From assembly GCF_005405925.1 (NCBI RefSeq), contig NZ_BJHV01000001.1:3038001-3102000 (forward strand): a DNA stretch of 64,000 nt. Direction: 5' to 3'. Both the position numbers and the translations under genes were made by a program. The notes beneath the pieces are model-generated. The model had not been told where the DNA came from and made no database searches. It saw nothing but the letters and a program-made list of their open reading frames with translations. This document shows, in pieces, positions 1-8,536 of this stretch (position 1 is the first letter of the stretch; every line of letters begins with the position of its first letter). Source of the DNA: Streptomyces antimycoticus. GTDB taxonomy: Bacteria; Actinomycetota; Actinomycetes; Streptomycetales; Streptomycetaceae.

Positions 1-65
1 CGACCGGCGCCCCGCAGGACGAGACCCAGCGGGGCACCACAGCACGTACGGAGGACGGACAGTGA
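1..65 (+). CDS. C-terminal tail of the upstream gene (probably LivG ABC ATPase), partial
   Basis: An open frame enters from the left edge and ends at a TGA (63-65) that overlaps the GTG start of the next gene as GTGA. That is typical translational coupling inside a Streptomyces operon. The visible tail is about 20 residues, hydrophilic and rich in Thr, Gln, Glu and Asp. Identification as LivG rests only on position directly upstream of a LivF-type ATPase, where LivG normally lies. Nothing in the tail itself is diagnostic. Confidence 0.5.
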   Translation, partial: TGAPQDETQRGTTARTEDGQ

Positions 66-778
66 CCGCACTGCTCGAGGTCGAGGACCTGCGGGTCGCC
101 TACGGCAAGATCGAGGCCGTCAAGGGCATCTCGTTCAGCGTCGAGGCCGGCCAGGTCGTCACCCTCATCGGTACCAACGGCGCGGGCAAGACCACCACGC
201 TGCGCACCCTGTCCGGCCTGCTCGAACCCCTCGGCGGGGAGATCCGCTTCGACGGCCAACCGCTGAAGGGCGTCCCCGCGCACAAGATCGTCGCCCTGGG
301 GCTGGCCCACTCGCCCGAGGGCCGGCATATCTTCCCGCGGCTGTCGATCGCCGAGAACCTCCAGCTCGGAGCGTTTCTCCGGAAGGACGCGGACGGCATA
401 GCCGCCGACATCCGCCACGCGTACGAGCTCTTCCCCATCCTCGGCGAACGCCGCGCCCAGGCGGCCGGCACCCTCTCCGGCGGTGAGCAGCAGATGCTCG
501 CGATGGGGCGGGCGCTGATGTCCCGCCCCAAGCTGCTGATGCTCGACGAGCCCTCAATGGGCCTCTCGCCGATCATGATGCAGAAGATCATGCACACCAT
601 CGCCGAGCTCAAGTCCCAGGGCACGACGATCCTGCTGGTCGAACAGAACGCCCAGGCGGCCCTGTCGCTGGCCGATGAGGGCCATGTGATGGAGATCGGC
701 AAGATCGTGCTGTCGGGGACGGGGGATGCGCTGCTGCACGACGAGTCGGTGCGGAAGGCGTACCTCGGCGAGGACTGA
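62..778 (+). CDS. livF: Branched-chain amino-acid ABC transporter ATP-binding protein LivF
   Basis: This 238-residue cytoplasmic ATPase would energise uptake of leucine, isoleucine and valine together with LivG, the LivH/LivM permeases and a binding protein that must lie upstream. Walker A GTNGAGKTT is near residue 38, signature LSGGEQQ near 140 and Walker B LLMLDEPSMGLSP near 160. The LLVEQNAQAAL segment and short length are typical of LivF rather than LivG. The GTG start overlaps the preceding stop (GTGA). The stop codon lies inside a 7-bp repeat present three times (770-790), and a strong hairpin follows. Family assignment is secure; substrate is inferred from the family. Confidence 0.93.
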   Translation: MTALLEVEDLRVAYGKIEAVKGISFSVEAGQVVTLIGTNGAGKTTTLRTLSGLLEPLGGEIRFDGQPLKGVPAHKIVALGLAHSPEGRHIFPRLSIAENLQLGAFLRKDADGIAADIRHAYELFPILGERRAQAAGTLSGGEQQMLAMGRALMSRPKLLMLDEPSMGLSPIMMQKIMHTIAELKSQGTTILLVEQNAQAALSLADEGHVMEIGKIVLSGTGDALLHDESVRKAYLGED

Positions 779-790
779 GGACTGAGGACT
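770..790 (+). repeat. 7-bp tandem repeat (GAGGACT x3) spanning the livF stop codon
   Basis: Three perfect copies of GAGGACT lie head to tail, and the livF TGA (776-778) is formed at the junction of copies one and two. Period 7 is not a multiple of three, so later copies are out of frame. It is one of several stop-codon repeats in this window. Confidence 0.85.
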
Positions 791-803
791 GACAGACACG
801 GTG

Positions 804-844
804 AGGGGCCCGTACCGCCGACACGTTCGGCACAACGGGCCCCT
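804..844. terminator. Bidirectional hairpin between convergent livF and the ANTAR regulator gene
   Basis: Perfect 10-bp arms AGGGGCCCGT (804-813) and ACGGGCCCCT (835-844) enclose a 21-nt loop that contains a smaller GCCGA/TCGGC stem. It lies between two genes that converge, so it probably terminates both. No long T-run is present, as is usual in Streptomyces. Confidence 0.7.
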
Positions 845-856
845 TCCGCTCGTCCC

Positions 857-1492
857 CTACTGCTCCTTGGCCTTCTTCTCCGCCGCGTCCTCGATAACGG
901 CCTCGGCCACCTGCTGCATCGACAGCCGGCGGTCCATCGAGGTCTTCTGGATCCAGCGGAAGGCGGCGGGCTCGGTCAGCCCGTACTGCGTCTGCAGAAT
1001 GCTCTTGGCCCGGTCGACCAGCTTGCGGGTCTCCAGCCGCTGGGAGAGATCGGCGACCTCCTGCTCCAGGGTCTTCAGCTCGGTGAAGCGGGAGACGGCC
1101 ATCTCGATGGCCGGGACCACATCGCTCTTGCTGAACGGCTTCACGAGATACGCCATCGCCCCCGCGTCCCGGGCCCGCTCGACCAGCTCGCGCTGGGAGA
1201 AGGCGGTCAGCATCAGGACGGGGGCGATACGGTCGGCCGCGATCCGCTCGGCGGCGGAGATGCCGTCGAGAACCGGCATCTTCACATCGAGGATGACGAG
1301 GTCGGGGCGGTGCTCCTGGGCAAGCGCGACAGCCGTCTCACCATCACCCGCCTCGCCGACGACGGAGTACCCCTCCTCCTCGAGCATCTCCTTCAGGTCG
1401 AGGCGGATGAGTGCCTCGTCCTCGGCGATGACGACGCGGGTTGTCAGCGGTGGGACGTGCGACTGCGCGTCGGGGGCGTCAGCGGTGCTCAC
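857..1492 (-). CDS. pdtaR: ANTAR-domain response regulator (PdtaR/AmiR-NasT type)
   Basis: This 211-residue protein has an N-terminal receiver domain (about residues 18-130) with acidic pocket EDE, phospho-acceptor Asp in LVILDVKMP and the conserved Lys in YLVKPF. An ANTAR RNA-binding domain follows (about 150-205; LVDRAKSILQ ... AAFRWIQKTSMDRRLSMQ ... VAEAVI). Such proteins act by antitermination, binding paired hexaloop RNA hairpins when phosphorylated by a partner histidine kinase, which is not in this window. The start is GTG. In Streptomyces this gene normally sits between liv transport genes and pyruvate kinase, as here. Confidence 0.92.
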   Translation of the reverse strand: MSTADAPDAQSHVPPLTTRVVIAEDEALIRLDLKEMLEEEGYSVVGEAGDGETAVALAQEHRPDLVILDVKMPVLDGISAAERIAADRIAPVLMLTAFSQRELVERARDAGAMAYLVKPFSKSDVVPAIEMAVSRFTELKTLEQEVADLSQRLETRKLVDRAKSILQTQYGLTEPAAFRWIQKTSMDRRLSMQQVAEAVIEDAAEKKAKEQ

Positions 1493-1589
1493 TGTGCTCC
1501 TCGTTTTCCTGGCAGGTGGGCACCACGAGCCTACCTAGCTGCGGTAAGGTGGACGCGCAGCGGGTCATTGGTGACCTTCGAAACTGCAA

Positions 1590-1664
1590 GCCCCGGTAGC
1601 CCAATTGGCAGCAGGCAATGGATTCAAAACCCATACAGTGTCGGTTCGAGTCCGACCCGGGGCA
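1590..1664 (+). tRNA. Short (class I) tRNA with anticodon CAA; isotype uncertain, Leu by anticodon
   Basis: A 75-nt cloverleaf can be drawn by eye. The acceptor stem is GCCCCGG/CCGGGGC (1590-1596 with 1657-1663) with discriminator A1664; the T-stem is GTCGG/CCGAC with loop TTCGAGT (1640-1656). The D-loop contains AATTGGCAGC with G18-G19. The anticodon stem ATGGA/CCCAT has an A-C mismatch next to loop TTCAAAA (1623-1629), reading anticodon CAA for UUG. The variable loop has only five bases, whereas leucine tRNAs are class II with a long variable arm. The D-stem pairs at three positions only. CCA is not encoded. The fold is convincing; function as a charged leucine tRNA is doubtful. Confidence 0.75.
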
Positions 1665-1773
1665 CTTTTCCTTCGATTCCAAGGTCGCAAGGGAATGGGT
1701 CTTCTTCACTCGATGAAGTGAACAATGCTTCGAGCGCTCGCAGGATGACCACCCTACGGCCAGGCTCGCATTC

Positions 1774-2543
1774 GTGTACGACCTCGAAACGCGTGAGCGC
1801 ACACTCGCGCTCGTCCGCCAGGGCCGAAGTCTGAATTCCGTGAGCAAGCAGACCGGGATATCACGGTCCGCCATCCGCGAATGGCAGGTCCGTCCGCAAC
1901 CCGCCTCCACCGTGGCCCACTGCTCAAGATGTGCCCCCGAGCCCCGACCGCCAGAGGACACCTGCGCCTACGCATATCTGCTCGGGCTCTATCTCGGCGA
2001 CGGCTGCGTCAGCCGCCTGCCGAACGGCTCGTACTTCCTGCGCATCGCATGCGCGGATGCCTGGCCGGGCCTCATCGACGCCTGCGCGGCAGCGATGCGC
2101 GCGGTACGCCCGTACAACCGGGTCTACCGCGTCCAGCGACAGGGGTGCGTCGCGGTGACCGGCTACAGCAAACACTGGCCCTGCCTGCTTCCCCAGCACG
2201 GTCCCGGAAAGAAGCACCACCGCACCATCGCCCTCGATGCCTGGCAGCAGCGGATCGTGGACAGCCACCCTTGGCACTTCATCTGTGGACTGTTCCACTC
2301 GGACGGCTGTCGGATCACCAACTGGACCACCAAGATCATCGCGGGCGAGCGGAAGCGCTACGAATATCCCGATACTTCTTCACCAACAAGTCCGACGACA
2401 TCCGCAAGCTCTGCTCCGAGACCCTCACCAAGGTCGGCGTCGAGTGGACCACGCTCGCGCGCGGGAGCGAGCCGTTCAACATCTCCGTCGCCCGCCGGGC
2501 CTCCGTCTCCCTCATGGACAAGCACGTCGGGCCGAAGTACTGA
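1774..2543 (+). CDS. Helix-turn-helix / LAGLIDADG-like endonuclease-related protein (frameshifted)
   Basis: The N-terminus (residues 1-40, TRERTLALVRQGRSLNSVS ... ISRSAIREWQ) is a transposase-like helix-turn-helix. From residue about 68 the motif AYLLGLYLGDGCVS matches the LAGLIDADG core followed by the acidic residue, and a second similar block, HFICGLFHSDGCRI, lies near residue 170. Two such blocks are typical of a monomeric homing endonuclease fold. The frame breaks at the CCC at 2368-2370; restoring one C joins EYP to RYFFTNKSDDIRKLC and gives about 256 residues ending at 2543. The start is GTG with a weak ribosome site. It lies 110 bases after the unusual tRNA. DNA cleavage is inferred from the motifs and not shown. 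Confidence 0.7.
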
Positions 2544-2577
2544 GCCCAGCACTTCGGCCCCGGGGAGCGAGGGTCGG

Positions 2578-4007
2578 CTACCTCAGGTCGTCCGCGCCGA
2601 TGTGGTGGACGCGCACGAGGTTGGTGGAGCCGGAGACGCCGGGCGGGGAGCCGGCGGTGATGATGACGAGGTCGCCCTTGCGGCAGCGGCCGAGGCGCAG
2701 CAGTTCCTCGTCGACCTGGGCCACCATCTCGTCCGTGGAGTTGACCATCGGGCCGAGGAAGGTTTCGACGCCCCAGGTCAGATTGAGCTGGGAGCGGGTG
2801 CCCGGTTCGGGGGTGAAGGCCAGGAGGGGGATCGGGGAGCGGTAGCGGGAGAGGCGGCGGACGGTGTCGCCGGACTGGGTGAAGGCGACGAGGAACTTCG
2901 CGCCGAGGAAGTCGCCCATCTCGGCCGCCGCGCGGGCCACGGCGCCGCCCTGAGTGCGGGGCTTGTTGCGCTCGGTGAGCGGGGGAGGCCCTTGGCGAGG
3001 ATGTCCTCCTCGGCGGCCTCGACGATGCGGCCCATCGTCTTGACCGTGACGATCGGGTATTTGCCGACGCTGGTCTCGCCGGAGAGCATCACCGCGTCCG
3101 TGCCGTCGATGATCGCGTTGGCGACGTCGGACGCCTCGGCGCGGGTGGGGCGGGAGTTCTCGATCATCGAGTCGAGCATCTGGGTCGCGACGATCACCGG
3201 CTTGGCGTTCCGCTTGGCCAGCTTGATCGCGCGCTTCTGGACCATCGGCACCTGCTCCAGCGGCATCTCCACGCCGAGGTCGCCGCGGGCGACCATGATG
3301 CCGTCGAAGGCGTCGACGATGCTCTCGAGGTTCTCGACCGCCTGCGGCTTCTCGACCTTGGCGATGACGGGGAGCCGGCGGTCCTCCTCGTCCATCACCC
3401 GGTGGACGTCCACGACGTCGTTGCCGTTGCGGACGAAGGAGAGGGCGATGACGTCGGCGCCGGTGCGCAGTGCCCAGCGCAGGTCCTCGATGTCCTTCTT
3501 GGACAGCGCGGGGACGGAGACGGCCACACCGGGGAGGTTGAGCCCCTTGTGGTCGGAGATCATGCCGCCCTCGATGCAGATGGTGTGCACCCGGGGTCCG
3601 TCGATGTCGACGACCTCGAGGGTGACCCGGCCGTCGTCGACGAGGATCCGCTCACCCTTGCTGACGTCGCCGGCCAGCCCCTCGTAGGTGGTGCCGCAGC
3701 GGAACCGGTCGCCCTCGATGGGTTCGACGGTGATCGTGAACTCGTCTCCGCGTTCAAGGAGTACGGGTCCTTCATGGAAGCGGCCGAGCCGAATCTTCGG
3801 ACCTTGAAGGTCGGCGAGGATGCCGACGCTGCGGCCGGTTTCCAGCGAGGCTTTGCGCACTCGCCGATAACGCTCCTCATGCTCGGCATAGGTGCCGTGG
3901 CTGAGGTTGAGGCGGGCCACATCCATTCCGGCTTCGATGAGTGCCTTGATCTGCTCGTACGAGTCGGTGGCGGGTCCCAAAGTACAGACGATTTTTGCTC
4001 GGCGCAT
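2578..4007 (-). CDS. pyk: Pyruvate kinase (single-base frameshift)
   Basis: Catalyses phosphoenolpyruvate + ADP to pyruvate + ATP, the last step of glycolysis. The start ATG at 4007 gives [16 protein letters not shown], the usual N-terminus. Also visible are [10 protein letters not shown] (substrate/K+ region), VIAKVEKPQ with the catalytic Lys, [10 protein letters not shown] (metal ligands) and [18 protein letters not shown]. The frame breaks in the GGGGG run at 2981-2985. Restoring one base joins DILAKGLP to PLTERNKP and runs to the allosteric C-domain ending at 2578, about 476 residues, the normal length. Loss of the C-domain is unlikely in a central enzyme, so I read this as a sequence error. 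Confidence 0.93.
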
Positions 4008-4164
4008 GATGCCGAGCCTATGACTTACCGGCGAGTAAAGAGCCCGGAACTTCACACTCCTCCATGGCCTTTGGATGGCGGGCTATTGACAACTAATGAA
4101 ACGTGCAGCGGGGTGCTCCGATGAGCGTTTCGGAGGGTGGTTTCAAGACTCGGAAGAAGGGCCC

Positions 4165-4908
4165 TCAGAGCTCGGGAGGGGTGATCGTGAAGCGCGCGTT
4201 GACATGCGCATACACCGTCTGGCGCTGCGGTTCGAGGTCGAGCGCGGCGACGGCGTCCCGGTCCGCGGGGCCGCCGAAGGCGGACCGGCCGCGCGTGGCG
4301 GCGGCCACGGGCTGGAGCGGGCCCTGCTCCGCCTCGAGGTCGGCCAGCTCGGTGAGCGCGACCAGCCGGGAGCCGAGCGCTCCGGCGTACTCGCGGGCCC
4401 GCTGCACCGCCTCCCGCACCGCCTGCTGCCGGGCCCGGCCGTAGGCGGGCGAGTCGGGGCGCAGCCCCCACCAGGGGCCGTCGACGCGGGTGAGGTCGAG
4501 GTCGGCGAGGCGGGTGGTGAGCTCGCCGAGGGCGGTGAAGTCGGTGAGGGTCGCGGTGAGGTGCACCCGGCCGTGGTAGGCCCGTACGCGCTCATGGCGG
4601 CTCTTGGGGTTGATCTCGGGGGTGACCGAGAAGGCGCCGGTCTCCAGCTTCTCGACCGCTTCGCCGTAGGGCTTCACCAGCGCGAGGACCTGGTTGTTGC
4701 GGCGGGTGAGGTCGTCGAGCGCGGTGCGCCGGTCGGCGCCGCGGGCGCTGACGGTGATGGTGAGCCGGGCGATCTCGGGGTCGACCTCCAGCGTCGCCTC
4801 GCCGCGGACGGCGACGTGCGGGGTGTCGGGGGTGCCGTAGGGCACGGGGGCGGCGGGTACGGGGGCGGCGGGCTGCGGCGGCTGGGTGGGGTGGGCCGGC
4901 TGGTCCAT
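4165..4908 (-). CDS. SIMPL (DUF541) domain protein
   Basis: A 247-residue protein with a Pro/Ala-rich N-terminal 25 residues, then a SIMPL/DUF541 domain (about 30-230): VAVRGEATLEVDPEIARLTITVSARG, repeated ALDDLTRRNNQ and REAVQRAREYAGALGS. The family is a periplasmic/cytoplasmic trimerising fold of uncertain job. No signal peptide is visible here, so it is probably cytoplasmic. The start at 4908 is supported by AGGAG seven bases upstream; longer in-frame versions lack this. It is monocistronic, followed downstream by the pyk promoter region. Confidence 0.82.
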   Translation of the reverse strand: MDQPAHPTQPPQPAAPVPAAPVPYGTPDTPHVAVRGEATLEVDPEIARLTITVSARGADRRTALDDLTRRNNQVLALVKPYGEAVEKLETGAFSVTPEINPKSRHERVRAYHGRVHLTATLTDFTALGELTTRLADLDLTRVDGPWWGLRPDSPAYGRARQQAVREAVQRAREYAGALGSRLVALTELADLEAEQGPLQPVAAATRGRSAFGGPADRDAVAALDLEPQRQTVYAHVNARFTITPPEL

Positions 4909-5133
4909 GGCGGCTCCTGGTCGGGGGTGCGCGGAGTGGTGTCCGGAGCGTACGACGCCCGGGCCCTCGGCGGGGTGGGGCGACCCGGCCGTGGTTTTCC
5001 GGCCTGACCACCCCTCAAGGGGCGTCGGCAGCAACCTGATCGCAATCTGCCGGGGGTGGTGCGGAGTGGTGCGGCTGGGCCAGAATCTACGCGCGTTGTG
5101 CTCGTTTCGCAGGTATCTCGGAGGAGATCAGCC

Positions 5134-6930
5134 ATGCCGCTCAACCGTCGGAAGTTCCTGGGCCGCACCGCGGCGACCAGTGCGGGGGCCGCCCTCGGCT
5201 CGGCCGCGGCCGCCGTCCCGGCCGAGGCGCGGGGTCACGGGCGCCCCCGGCGGCGGTACGCCTTCACCGTGATGGGCACGACCGATCTGCACGGCAACGT
5301 CTTCAACTGGGACTACTTCACCGACGCCGAGTTCGACGACACGGCGCACAACGATGTGGGCCTGGCGAAGATCTCCACACTGGTCGACCAGGTCCGTAAG
5401 GAGAAGGGGCGCCGCAATACGCTGCTGATCGACGCGGGCGACACCATCCAGGGCACCCAGCTCTCGTACTACTACGCCAGGGTGGACCCGATCACCGGAG
5501 GAGACGGCCCGGTGCATCCCATGGCGCAGGCGATGAACGCGATCGGCTATGACGCGGCGGCGCTGGGCAACCATGAGTTCAACTACGGCATCCCGGTGCT
5601 GCGGAAGTTCGAGGAGCAGTGTGAGTTCCCGCTGCTGGGGGCGAACGCGCTGGACGCGAAGACGCTGCGGCCCGCCTTCGCACCGTACTGGATGACGCGG
5701 CTGCGCACCCCGTGCGGGCGGGATGTGAAGGTGGCGGTGCTGGGGCTGACCAACCCGGGCATCGCGATCTGGGACAAGGTCAATGTGCAGGGGAAGATGA
5801 CCTTCCCGGGTCTGGAGGAGCAGGCCGCGAAGTGGGTGCCGCGGCTGCGGTCGATGGGCGCGGACGTGGTGATCGTTTCGGCGCATTCGGGGACCAGCGG
5901 CACCTCCAGCTACGGCGACCAGGTGCCGTATGTGGAGAACGCGGCGGCGCTGGTGGCCGAGAAGGTGGCGGGGATCGACGCGATCCTGGTGGGCCACGCG
6001 CATGTGGAGATCCCGGAGTCACGGGTGGTCAACAAGGAGACCGGGCGCGAGGTCGTGCTGTCGGAGCCGCTCAAGTGGGGTCAGCGGCTGACTCTCTTCG
6101 ACTTCGAGCTGGAGTGGGAGCGGGGCCGCTGGCAGGTGGCGTCGGTGTCGGCGAAGGTGCTGAATTCCCATACGGCCGAGGAGGACCCGCGGATCGTGGG
6201 GCTGCTCGGTGATGAGCACAAGAAGGTCGTCGGCTATGTGAACCAGACCATCGGCACCTGCTCGGCGGCGATGACGGCGACCGAGGCGCCGTACAAGGAT
6301 GTGCCGATCCTCGACTTCATCAACCATGTGCAGTCGGAGACGGTGAAGGCGGCGCTGGCGGGGACGGAGTACGCGGCGCTGCCGGTGCTCTCGCAGGCGT
6401 CCTGCTTCTCCCGTACGGCGGCGATTCCGGCCGGGGAGGTCACGATCCGGCAGGTGGCGGGGTTGTATCCGTTCGAGAACACCCTGGAGGCACGGGTGCT
6501 GACGGGCGCCCAGCTCAAGGAGTATCTGGAGTTCTCGGCGCGGTACTACGTACAGACTCCGGCGGGCGGCGATGTGGACCCGTCGAAGCTGACGAACGCC
6601 GACAACACGCCCGACTACAACTACGACGCGGTCGGCGGCCTTACGTACGAGATCGACATCGCGAAGGCGCCGGGCTCACGGATCGCGAAGCTGAGCTTCG
6701 GGGGCAAGCCGATCGATGAGAAGGCGCAGTTCGTGCTGGCGGTCAACAACTACCGGGCGAGCGGGGGCGGCAACTTCCCGCATGTGGCCTCCGCGAAGCA
6801 GGTGTGGGCCAACTCGGAGGAGATTCGGAACACGATCATCGCCTGGGTGCAGGCGGAGAGGTCGATCGAGGTGTCGCGGTTCGCGTCGGTGGACTGGAAG
6901 CTGACCCGGGACGGCGTTCCGGTGTTCTAG
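5134..6930 (+). CDS. Tat-exported bifunctional metallophosphatase/5'-nucleotidase
   Basis: This 598-residue protein begins with a twin-arginine signal (NRRKFLGRTAATSAGAALGS, Ala-rich to about residue 35). The calcineurin-like metallophosphatase domain shows TDLHGN, IDAGDTIQGT, ALGNHEFNYG, VSAHSG and GHAHVEIP, the standard dimetal ligands. The C-terminal 5_nucleotid_C domain contains FYYVQTP-like and VNNYRASGGGNFPH substrate-binding segments. It would hydrolyse extracellular nucleotides or cyclic dinucleotides to salvage nucleoside and phosphate. ATG 5134 follows GGAGGAGA. PhoP control is common in this family, but I see no obvious pho box. Confidence 0.93.
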   Translation: MPLNRRKFLGRTAATSAGAALGSAAAAVPAEARGHGRPRRRYAFTVMGTTDLHGNVFNWDYFTDAEFDDTAHNDVGLAKISTLVDQVRKEKGRRNTLLIDAGDTIQGTQLSYYYARVDPITGGDGPVHPMAQAMNAIGYDAAALGNHEFNYGIPVLRKFEEQCEFPLLGANALDAKTLRPAFAPYWMTRLRTPCGRDVKVAVLGLTNPGIAIWDKVNVQGKMTFPGLEEQAAKWVPRLRSMGADVVIVSAHSGTSGTSSYGDQVPYVENAAALVAEKVAGIDAILVGHAHVEIPESRVVNKETGREVVLSEPLKWGQRLTLFDFELEWERGRWQVASVSAKVLNSHTAEEDPRIVGLLGDEHKKVVGYVNQTIGTCSAAMTATEAPYKDVPILDFINHVQSETVKAALAGTEYAALPVLSQASCFSRTAAIPAGEVTIRQVAGLYPFENTLEARVLTGAQLKEYLEFSARYYVQTPAGGDVDPSKLTNADNTPDYNYDAVGGLTYEIDIAKAPGSRIAKLSFGGKPIDEKAQFVLAVNNYRASGGGNFPHVASAKQVWANSEEIRNTIIAWVQAERSIEVSRFASVDWKLTRDGVPVF

Positions 6931-6934
6931 TCCT

Positions 6935-6988
6935 TCCGGTGTTCCAGTCCGGTCCGGTGTTCCAGTCCGGTCCGGTGTTCCGGGCCGG
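6935..6988 (+). repeat. 18-bp tandem repeat x3 immediately after the 5'-nucleotidase stop
   Basis: Two perfect and one imperfect copy of TCCGGTGTTCCAGTCCGG follow the TAG. The last codons of the gene (GGCGTTCCGGTGTTC) resemble the unit, so the array appears to have grown from the gene end. The period is a multiple of three. It contains no long open frame. Confidence 0.85.
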
Positions 6989-7027
6989 GCACAGGTTTCG
7001 GGGCACGGGATGCGGGGCCCCGCGCGG

Positions 7028-8536
7028 TCAGGTGCGCGTAGGGGCGAGGGGTGCGCGCTGGTCGGGGAGGTGCGGGCCGCCGATGACGGTGCCGCATCGC
7101 CCCGACGGCTGGAGGCCGAAGGCGGTGAACGCGGTGCGGGACGGCAGCCGATAGGCGGGTTCCGCGAGCAGTGAGTTGAGGATGACGGCGGAGCGCCAGG
7201 CGGCGAGGCCGAGGTCGGGGGTGCCGACGCCGTGGGTGTGGCGCTCGGCGTTCTGGACGTACACCGAGCCCTTGATCATGGGGTCGAGGACCAGGCGGTG
7301 GTCGGCGTCGACGCGGGGGCGCTCGGAGGCGTCCCGGCGGACGTAGGGGTCGAGGGCGGCGAGGAGGGTGTCGACGCGGCGCTCGCGGTAGCCGGTGGCG
7401 AGGACGACGGCCTCGGTGGTGTGGCGGGCGCGGGTGCCCTGCTCGGTGTGTTCCAGGTGGAGTTCGAGGCGGGCGGCGGCGATACGGCCTGCGGTGCGGA
7501 CGGTGACGCCGGGGGTGAGGACGACGCCGGGCCAGCCGTCGGCGTGGAGGGCGCGCCGGTAGAGCTCGTGGTGGATGGCGTCGAGGGTCTCGTGGGCGAT
7601 GCCCTTGTAGAGCTGCCACTGGCGGGGCAGCAGCTGGTCGCGGACGGGCTCGGGGAGGGTGTGGAAGTAGCGGGTGTAGTCGGGGCTGAACTGCTCCAGG
7701 CCGAGTTTGCTGTATTCCATGGGCGCGAAGGCGGGGGTGCGGGCCATCCAGTGGAGCCCTTCGGCGCCGAGCGGCCGGTTGCGCAGCAGGTCGAGGAAGA
7801 CCTCGGCGCCGGACTGGCCGGAGCCGACGACGGTGACGTGGCCGGTGGCCAGGAGCCGCTCGCGGTGTTCGAGGTAGTCGCAGGAGTGGAGGACGGGGAC
7901 GTTGGGTGCGTCGGCGAGGGGGCGCAGGGGTTCGGGGACGTACGGTTCGGTGCCGACGCCGAGGACGATGTTGCGGGCGTAGGCGCGGCCGAGGGCCCTG
8001 CCGTCCTCGTCGGCCCCGGTGGGGCGGGGCGCGTGGGCGTCGTCGGCCGGGCCGCCGAGTCGGGTGAAGTCGATTTCGAAGAGCTCGTATTCGTGGTCCC
8101 AGCGGACGGCGTCGACGCGGTGGTCGAAGTGGAGGCCGGGGAGCTGTTCGCTGACCCAGCGGCAGTAGGCGTCGTATTCGGCGCGCTCGATGTGGAAGCG
8201 CTCGGCGACGTAGAAGGGGAAGAGCCGCTCATGGGCCTTGAGGTATTGGAGGAAGGTCCAGGGGCTGCCGGGGTCGGCGAGGGTGACCAGGTCGGCGAGG
8301 AAGGGGACTTGGATGGTGGCGCCGTCGATGAGCAGGCCGGGGTGCCAGTGGAAGGCGGGCCGCTGTTCGTAGAAGGCGGTGCGCAGGGTGGGGACGCCGT
8401 GGGCGAGGGCGGCGAGGGAGAGGTTGAACGGGCCGATGCCGATACCGGCCAGGTCCAGGGGCCGGTCGACGCCGGGGGCGGTCCCGGCGGCGGTGGCGGG
8501 ATCGGCGGCGGGGGTGGGGGGTTGTTCGGTGCTCAT
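7028..8536 (-). CDS. L-lysine N6-monooxygenase (siderophore-type N-hydroxylase)
   Basis: This 502-residue flavoprotein of the SidA/IucD/PvdA family would hydroxylate lysine or cadaverine at the terminal amine using FAD, NADPH and O2. Evidence is the FAD site GIGIGPFNLSLAALAHG (residues about 33-49), the NADPH site VVGSGQSGAEVFLDLL (about 235), the conserved WHPGLLIDGATIQVPFLADLV block and LATGY near 410. ATG 8536 overlaps the stop of the upstream decarboxylase gene (ATGA), so the two are coupled. It resembles DesB of desferrioxamine biosynthesis, but no DesC or DesD gene lies nearby. The actual product is unknown. Confidence 0.9.
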   Translation of the reverse strand: MSTEQPPTPAADPATAAGTAPGVDRPLDLAGIGIGPFNLSLAALAHGVPTLRTAFYEQRPAFHWHPGLLIDGATIQVPFLADLVTLADPGSPWTFLQYLKAHERLFPFYVAERFHIERAEYDAYCRWVSEQLPGLHFDHRVDAVRWDHEYELFEIDFTRLGGPADDAHAPRPTGADEDGRALGRAYARNIVLGVGTEPYVPEPLRPLADAPNVPVLHSCDYLEHRERLLATGHVTVVGSGQSGAEVFLDLLRNRPLGAEGLHWMARTPAFAPMEYSKLGLEQFSPDYTRYFHTLPEPVRDQLLPRQWQLYKGIAHETLDAIHHELYRRALHADGWPGVVLTPGVTVRTAGRIAAARLELHLEHTEQGTRARHTTEAVVLATGYRERRVDTLLAALDPYVRRDASERPRVDADHRLVLDPMIKGSVYVQNAERHTHGVGTPDLGLAAWRSAVILNSLLAEPAYRLPSRTAFTAFGLQPSGRCGTVIGGPHLPDQRAPLAPTRT

